The notes under the pieces: model-generated
Database searches by the model: none
Seen by the model: the letters and a program-made list of their open reading frames with translations, nothing else
What the model was told of the DNA's origin: nothing
Translations under genes and position numbers: made by a program
NCBI GenBank assembly: GCA_948099385.1
Contig: CANUEZ040000029.1
Location: forward strand, 527,501-591,500
Direction of reading: 5' to 3'
Length of the DNA stretch: 64,000 bases
DNA from: Fasciola hepatica
Lineage: Eukaryota > Platyhelminthes > Trematoda > Plagiorchiida > Fasciolidae
In this document: piece by piece, positions 53,501 through 62,500 of the stretch
Position numbering within the stretch: the stretch's first letter is position 1
Layout: every line of letters begins with the position of its first letter

Positions 53501-56500
53501 GCAATCCAGTTGCGTGCGGTCTTTTTTCAATTTGTGTTTGCAGTTCCTGCCACACCGTAATTTGTTACAAAAGACGGCAAAATGAACCCTGGAGATTTTC
53601 CCTCGGAGGTGAAGATGTGGGTCGTCTAGAACAAGAAATAACAAAAGATAAGGCACAGTAGCGAGTGACACAAATTATCTCGAATCTCCTAGACGATATT
53701 AAACTAACTTCCATCTAAAAACCTCAATTTCTATTGTAGCATACCATCCTTTGTTTTATGTGGTCTTCCATATTCTTTCTCAAAACAATAATTTCTAGTA
53801 CGCATTCCTATCATTATTCGCGAATAGGGTTATTTGCTACTCATGAGTAGCGTCCTGTCAAATGACAGATCTTTATGGAAGATGTCTAATTGGCTCAAAT
53901 CAACGAGCAGAGCACACTCGGTACTAAATTCTGATTGATTTCTATGTCCGGGTTGGAATATCGTCGATGCTAATGACCTTTAAGATTTGAATGACTTCAA
54001 AGTTTGAAGATGCTGTGAAGTAGAACGCAATACACTTTTCGCACCCCCACTTGTCACGTTCAGTGCCCCGAAAAGCGGGTTCGTACTCGGTACAATCATT
54101 ACAGGGTAAGTAGTTTTTGGTAAGATCATTGGTGTGTTCTCCTTTATGCCCATTTATTATATTATTTCACACTGGCTTTGAATTGAGCACGGGGCCAACT
54201 CAACAACACATGTTACAAAAATGGAGGGGACAACGGTCCATCAGTGATATGTGTCATGGTTGTTTGCAAACAGCGTTCTGCCTACCAAATGAAACGCGAC
54301 AAATTAGAAAAGTGCAACGATAACACTAGTAATCACTTCTACCCATGAATTACTGTGAACTTGAAGCAAAAAACTGAACAAGATTAAATTGCGAGGCAGT
54401 ATTTACTCATTTTCCTTCACATGAGTTATATGAGGAGTAGACACGCAATGGCGCAAGCTCTATCTTTCCAGAAATGCCGCAGGTTATACAGCCAAATTTA
54501 CAATGAAATCATCTGTTATGGAATTCTTCATCATGTAGCTCGATTTGGACCACATAGCTGCAATTACGGCATGTACGTAATTTACCAATTTGATCAGAAA
54601 AGATCCTCTTGAAAACTATAAGATGCGGGATGCTAAGGAGTAACTACGTGAACTGGCTACATGAACTGTCAGACCTAAAAACAAATAGCCGTTTAATAGG
54701 TTTTTGTACATCTATGCAATAATAAGAACCATAATATTATGACAATGCCTAACAAGTCAAGGGATAGGAATCCTGAAACCATTCCTCACTTGTTTGAACG
54801 TAATTTTTATTGTTAATTCCACCCTCTACAAAACTCTCTCTTCATATAAGTGTTTTTGTTTTTATTTGAATTATGAGACATGGTAAAGTGTACCACAGAT
54901 GTAATTGCCCTATTCAAAGATATCATCCCAGAGATATCCGTCTGGTCATTTTTTCAGGGGTCATCACACTGCAACCATTCACCAGCGAAACTATTCGGTC
55001 ATCGAGCTGAGAAGCGACCAACTTGGGCCAGTCACTTAAATCGATAGCTACCTTGGTTCGACGGTTGTATTGATAGCTGTATTCCAGCTGAACACTTATT
55101 TGATCACCTTTTGTGCCGCTGCAATCTGTGCCTGGTCAAAGGTCGCTACTGGATCCTAACATGAGATGCTTTCTAAATCTGGAGCTTTGAACCACACAGC
55201 AATAGTGCCGGGTCTGAAAGCGCTTCTGCGGGCAGCAGATGACGCAAGAATGGAAAGGAACGTTTTCGGGACATAATGCGTAGAAAACAGTCCGAAAATA
55301 CCTGTATTCCTCAGCACATAAGGGTCCAACTTGAACGTCTGTCCAAAATGAACTAAAGCTCGAATTAGGAACGCATGCGAGGATCACTTACTGCATTTAC
55401 GAAAACTGAAATAAAGCGAAACATTAATGTGTCAGAACCGATATCGGTTCGGAGTGTATCGAAAAATCGGTTGTGAAATCAGTCTTGAGAAAGGCTACCT
55501 GTGGTGATCAGAACGTCGACAACCCACAAACGATTTCAACTACGCTGTCTTATTGAACAATCAAATGTTACCAAGGCGGTAAATAATTTAACTTCAACGT
55601 TTTGTGTCAGTGGTTTGCAGTTGGCGGTCCATGCTAAATGTCGATAAAACACCATTCTTTTATTTAATTAACTTAGTAAATGGACTGCGAACAGATGTAG
55701 CAATAAAGAGGTTTGACAACTTGATCAACAGTGACAAAGTTAGTTCATAGACCTGCTGAACCTATCGAACTATTGTTGATCGTATCCTGTTCCGCTAACA
55801 GCTTGTCCGGTAATTCGGAGTTTGGCATTTGATAAACCCAGTCCTCTGTGATTTTGACATGGCTTCGTTTGTCTATCTCGGGTCATTTGTGTACTACCTA
55901 TCTTCGCGTCACGATACAAGGGGTCTGCATTATGTCTGGGGTTGAGTATAACTGGGACACAAGTGTTACGAGGGTTAGCATGACGTGTTAGGTTAAAACA
56001 AGGTATACTGGAGGTAAACTGCCGAATCTCAGCTGTGTGCGCTTGGTACTATCTGCTTCGACTGTCCGTGGATAGAATTCTTCGGTGAGCGTTCTGCACC
56101 CAATTGGGTGTCAAGCGGAAAACGACTAAGAGCGGTCATTTCATGACTTGAACTAATAGTTTGGAAGCCAAAATTATTCGTTTTTGTCTGGGGAATTCTG
56201 CAGAGCATGTTAATAAAACTGACAAACAAGTTCATCTTCAATTATGCCTAATCTTGCTAATACAACACCATAAATTTGACCACATGTTTTCCTGTCATTT
56301 ATAAGTCACCGGCAATCATTTAGTAGTCACTGGCGACTGTATAGTTGCTACTGAAGGTAATTTCGTGACAACTCTCCAGGGGACAGTAACCAAACCTTTC
56401 GTATATGCGCATACCGCACAAGATCACATCATGTGAGTTCTCGCTTCCATCTACGGGACTTGGTAGCCTTGTACGAGTCACCAACTTGTATACCCATGGA

Positions 56501-59500
56501 CTACAAAGGAAAATCCCCATGTCGTCCAATTAAAAATATCACAACAATCATCAAAAGAATAAAATTTTACAAATCCGAATAATTTTTGGGAGGTTCACTC
56601 AAGGTGGCATTTTATCCGTCAAATAGAGCACAGGAAGCGGGAAAAACGCGATCCGTTCTCACTTTCGAAGAACAATTTTAAAGAAAGCTGTTAAAACTTC
56701 AGAGTTCATTTTTCAGTGGTATTCACAGTGTACCATGCTCATCGCAGAACAGCATGATGCAATATTTAGGTTTGCATCTGTCTTGACGGCACAATCTTGA
56801 TGAACGGTTTCCTCTTGCTGATCGCCCGCTTGTTCCTGAGCACATCATTCTGTAAGGGTATGGGCTAACCCATCGTCGATAGACAACCAGGTCTCGTTAA
56901 CAGTCGGCACGTCAGCGCCTGTCCAGAATCCAGGTTAATGCAACAAGACGTCAGACAGATAAGACAAGAACAGTTTCCCAACAAAAGGTGACTGGCCGTG
57001 TCACCAATCAAAAGAGAGGTTGCTCGATGGAAGTTCGAACTAATCAGTTTATATTACAATGATTAGTGACCGTTTTTTCTAACATAAACAATGTTTTTGA
57101 GATAATTCGAAGGCAGGAAAATCCTATTAGAACTAATGGAACGAATCAAAACAAAGTCCTATTTTGCTTGGTTGGATAAACACAAATTTTCTTCGTGGTG
57201 TAACCACAGCAATCAAAAAGACGACCTATGGAGGATAAACAATGGATAGATTCGGGTGAATCAGTCCCATCTTTTTCTTATTCCCACTTAACCTGATCGT
57301 GGGATTCTCCTCAGTTCCATAATTAATTCACCGAAAAGTTACCGTTTTGTGAATCCTACGTAATATTTGGTTCTCCGTCCCGTTTAGCGATAGGTTTGAA
57401 GGCTTTGATGTTAATCCAAAAAAGTTAATAGAGAAATCTTGAATCGTCACCCTTCTTTGCACCCAGGGCAATTCTTCGGTCTTCATCACTGTCTTCCGCT
57501 TGAGATGCGAGTCTACTTTCACCTGCCCGCTTAGATCGATTATCTCATTTTTGCCTATTGTGAATTCTGCGGATGATGATGCGTTCATCGAGCTCGTAAC
57601 ATAGAAAGTAGAAGAAATTGGTTCTGTGCCATACAACCGTTCACGTGACTCTCACAAGCCTACTAAGTACCGTAACTAGGATCGAAAACTCATACGTGAT
57701 TTTACTTTGCGCGATATGGGTGTGTCGGAAAGGTTTGGTTACTGCACCTTAGGCCGCAGTCACCAAATAACCTCCAGCGGATAGTATACAATCGGCAGTG
57801 GCTACTAAACGATCGCCACAGACAGGAAAACATGCGTGTTTAGTCTCCACTCGGGATGAACAAATTGCACTGATAATCATGAAATGATCCATCACGTGGT
57901 ATCAACTCTCAATTCATCCGTGAAAACCAAAGAAGCACTGTACAGCTGCTTCATCTTTGTCATACATCATCAACAGTCATGGATGGGCGCTATATTATCG
58001 AGTGCTGATGTTAAACAAGCCGCTGAGATCCAGCCCGGATAGTCTGGTGATTAGGTGTTTGATTCACAAGCGTTCGCCCCTGGGTTAGAGTGCAACTGGT
58101 GACTCAGTGCATGCGCACTGCTGATGATTCCTAACACCGATGGAACAACTGCGCAGTGCCTCTCTGGTTTTCAATGGTGAGCTGAGCGTTTTTACTGACT
58201 TATTAATTAATTTCTGCACTTCTCAGCCACGCTTTATGTTCACGAATGCGTTCAAACAACCGTCCGGTGGTACAGCCCATGTAAGTTCTTCCACAGGAAC
58301 ACATCAAAGAACACACAACAATGGAGGTTGCAGCATCAGCTGCATACACAACCGTAACACGTACGGGCAATGATATTCCGAAGGGGGTCGCACGTGTTCA
58401 GTATGCAAAACCATAACAGTAAAAACTCCATCAGCCGAGGTTCAATAGATGCATCAACAGTATCCCGCACGTACATTTACCAATCGGACCGTTACAGCTG
58501 GCCAATTTTTGAACAAAACGCATAACTTGGCAGCGTGGAACATTTTATTGACGACGCTTCGAAATTCTCTGTTCACCACCTCTGTCAATACGTCGTCTTT
58601 GAATGGCAGTTTGTTTGTTACCATGTTATTCTGATCGCTGAGCGATGAGATTCCACCTTCTCAAAAGTTAACACCATTAAGACGAAATGATGTGTGTTGA
58701 TGATGCTTCCCCTTCCGCAGCTATTTGTCTGATTTTAGTTCAACCTCAGGTCATAGTCACAACAATTTAACTGACGGTAAGCGGTACAACTACGGGTCCA
58801 GTGTGGTAAACGGTGCCCGCAAACAGCCATTGATTATCATAAACTGGGTGAAAAATAATCCTGTCTAGAGCCATGTGTCATGAATAATCTTACCAGAAAA
58901 CATTGGGCTCTCCGTAACCGCGAAACTGGACTTGGAATCCGGAAGCACTTGCGGATTGAGGAACAGAAGAGTTGAATTCACTTCAACTGGTTCCAGGAAA
59001 AACACATGATCCGCGTCAATTAGAGTGAGGTTCACCTGTTAGTCATGAGCGTGATGAAACAAAATCAAGTATTTAAGCGTCTCATTGTTGCACACAACCA
59101 AAGACCAACGGAGTACAAAACTGCCACTAACATGAAGGATGTGGGCAATCGTTTTACTGAGTTCATGTTGTACGGGATAACTTTTGTAAAGTTAAGCATG
59201 AAGAGATGGGATTCTGCACTTTGATTTGTTTCCCACTGCTCTTTTTCAACGAAATTTGCCTAAGGATAGCATTTAATATCGAACCACTTCAATGGGGAAA
59301 CAATTCTCGGTCGCCCTAGGGTTCAAAACGGTGTAACACACCTCAACTAGAGAAGCAAACGGTCTATTAATTATGCGTCCATCGATCGTACCTGCTGTAT
59401 GCAGCTCAGTCAATGCAGTTTTCGGAGCGGATGACTGAAATACGTCACTAGCCGCGTGCTTGCCTCGTACACCGTTGCACTTATCGACGAGAATTCGCCC

Positions 59501-62500
59501 CTTCCATGATGGGCACCCATAGTGATTGGGGCTCATCAGTTTAGGAAGAGGTAAAATTTGTGGCTTCAAATGAAGCTACGAAATACTTATTTGAATTTAC
59601 GTTATTAGTTGAGTCTGAAGTTTTATGCGTCAGAGGAAATCAATATTTTTATTTCATGGCTCTGCAATATGTTACGATGTAGACCTTCCTTTCTAGACCT
59701 CGCAATAGCCTCTCCAGTCGACAGGTAGTCAAATGTCCTTTTCCTTGACATTACTGTGACCACAGTGTCATGAAATGATTGATAATACCGTGTCGATTGG
59801 CGTTGATTTCAAAGAAGATGGCTCTATTATAATTGACTGTTATTAAAACAGAAAACGGTTCCGTAAAACTCACTCGACTGCTCAGGACACCGTTGTTCTT
59901 CAAGGCTAACACTCGGCTAGTCTCAGTTCGAAGTTGGAGTCGTTTAAACACGCAGAGTATCTCTCCTTGTCTGTTTCTGGACTGCGGTCGTAGCACAGCT
60001 ACACTGGGCAGATGACCTTGTCCGGCCAACTCGAAGCTCAACACGGCCCCAGTTTGGGAGCGTTTACTTCCCCCAGGGGTTCCACTACCACGTCCAGAAC
60101 TTCCAGTGCCGGAAATCGTGCCACTTGTTGGCAAGTTGTCCAAATATGCTTTGAAAGACGCTTTATAGTTCTAGGGAGATGAATGAGAATTAATTGTATA
60201 TCTTGTAGAATGTCGCACGTGCACGTTCAATAGATACGCTGTCCACTGTCCCTTATCTGAAACAACATTCTTCCAGACATTGCGTTTGCACTGACTTTCT
60301 TTCTGATTGACTGTTGTCTATTCTGATATTTGTTGACTTTGTACCTTCTTGATTATCACATACCCGTGCTCATCGTAATTGGTCTTGGTTACAGAACAGT
60401 TTTCCGCTTGCGTACATTTGGTCAAGGATGCAACATTGTGGCGCCGCATTCATTAAATATGTGCCTTGGACCTACACATACAATCACCTGTTCAGCACCC
60501 GTGTGTCGCAGCTATTTAACTAGCAAAAAATGCTTGGAATCAGTGGCAAGTATCCTTTACTAATTATCCGGATTCGCTTCCTTAAGTCGAAAACTATACG
60601 GAAAGTCAAAAGCTGGAACTGTTGCGTACGTTAGCCAAAGGGTACAAAACATCTGCGGCAAATGTTTGTGAAGTATATTTACTCTGAGTGTTTCCATTTC
60701 TGCCTTCCCTGCTGTTTGGTCTTACCCCGGAACCCACCAAACGGCTTCCTCTCTTTTCTCGTTCAGCATCATTTTTTATCGTTATAGATCTGTTGTAACA
60801 TAAATTGTCAAACAAATCATACTACTAGCATAGAAACCACACTGTTTTGCCTGCTAGATGATGCAACATTATTGCAATGAGTCCAGATATTTAGAGTAGC
60901 CCTGTTACAGTAAATTTGATTCGATAAGCTTGAACACATAAGTGAAGTCTTACGCTGTTTTTATAGTGATAAATTCTACAGGTTTTCTCCGTCACCACTC
61001 AGCACTGTCGTATTGTTACTCAATCATATATGACACCTGAAACAACCATCTCCCGTGATAAATTTGGAAAGAGAAGTCAGAATCACAATACTGCCCGATT
61101 TACGCTCAGGATGATTTCGCTGCATCTCTACACAGTGCATACTACAGACAAAAGTTAGTGCGACAGTTTATATGTGATCAGAAGCATGACAACAAAATTA
61201 GGAATGTGTGTCTCACCATGGTAAACATAATGTCACACCGTTCCTTCTGTTTGTACAGCGTTTAATTGCTATCGCTCCAGCCAATCTAAGCAGTTTCGTG
61301 CTTTCCGTTCTATAAATCACCCGAAACGCTTTTTCTTTCTCAAATTGGTGTCGCGTCATTAGTAAGTGTTGAGCTATTGATAACGATTGTGTCTTATCAG
61401 GTCGTCGATCGCTGGTGTTTCGCATCTTCGGGTCAGTTGCGCGTTGAATCCAGTTGGGAATATGCTCCGAAATCCGATTACGAAACTGCCTTTCTGTTCG
61501 GCCAACGTAGGTGACTCCACACCCACATCCGAACTGGTATATCATGTGTGAAGTGATGTACAGAGATAGGCGTTCTTTAACCGGCGGAATTGGTATGCCT
61601 TTCTTGCGGTAGATGATTTTTGGTTGGTCGGCATAATAAGTTCGTGCAACAGCTGACCTTCCTCGTCTTTCCAGCATTTGGCTGACGTCATCACCCTTGA
61701 ATGGGGGACACATTGTGACCTCCATTAGTGGTACTGATGTAGTGTTTGATTTCACAGGCTTTGTGATGCTGTGTCTGTTGATGAATGCATTTGGATATCC
61801 GTCGTTTTGCAACGGAACAAGCGGTCCGGTTTTCCAATCTGGACAGAGCAAAGATGTGCTACCGAGAGCGCCCGCAGGATGTGGATAGAGGAAATACCGC
61901 CCCCATGGTTAACCATGAATGAGTAGAACTCACCAGATAGGCGGTCGTGGCGATCCGCAGCAGTGCTCGAGGGTGTGTGATGTATGCTTGACCAGCGTTC
62001 TCTACCCTAAAACGCCACATAAATCTGCTGACAACACTGTGACGTGACCAGGGTGGCTCTACACTAAACAAGGCCATAGCCCCTTGTGGTGTTCCATTCA
62101 CCCGACGAGTTTTCATGCAAGAGGCGAACGAACCATACAGTTGGCCACCCACTCATCTGCGCCAACGCTGCTGCCTTGCAGAACGCGCTTGGCTGCACAA
62201 AGGCTGAAGATGTATCCCTCAAACAAAAAGACCTACTCTGGACGAACGACGGAGTAGTACAACAGGCCATAACGCAAACAAGCATCGAAAACAGCAATAA
62301 TACAAAGATGAACTTGTGGAGCCTCTGGTAGTCGATACGAACTGCCATAAAGCACGCACGCACATCACCATGAGCTCGTTCACACCACGAAGGGCTTTTT
62401 CCTACCAATTAAACTTCTGCATTGAGTCATGCTTGCTTGTTGATTCGTTGTCCGTTGAGTGGCCCTGCTTGGTCGTAGACGACTATATGTATTGCTTACG

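Noticed and set aside
57328..57636. 102-residue minus-strand frame as a HYDIN exon.
   Set aside because: Exons c and d join in phase across it, and no ASH-like motif or good splice pair was found.
59343..59435. Possible additional HYDIN exon of 93 bp (acceptor TATTTCAG, donor GAG|GTGTGT) reading 31 codons in phase 0.
   Set aside because: Exons b and c join directly in frame and match the order of vertebrate HYDIN without it; the encoded sequence shows no ASH pattern.
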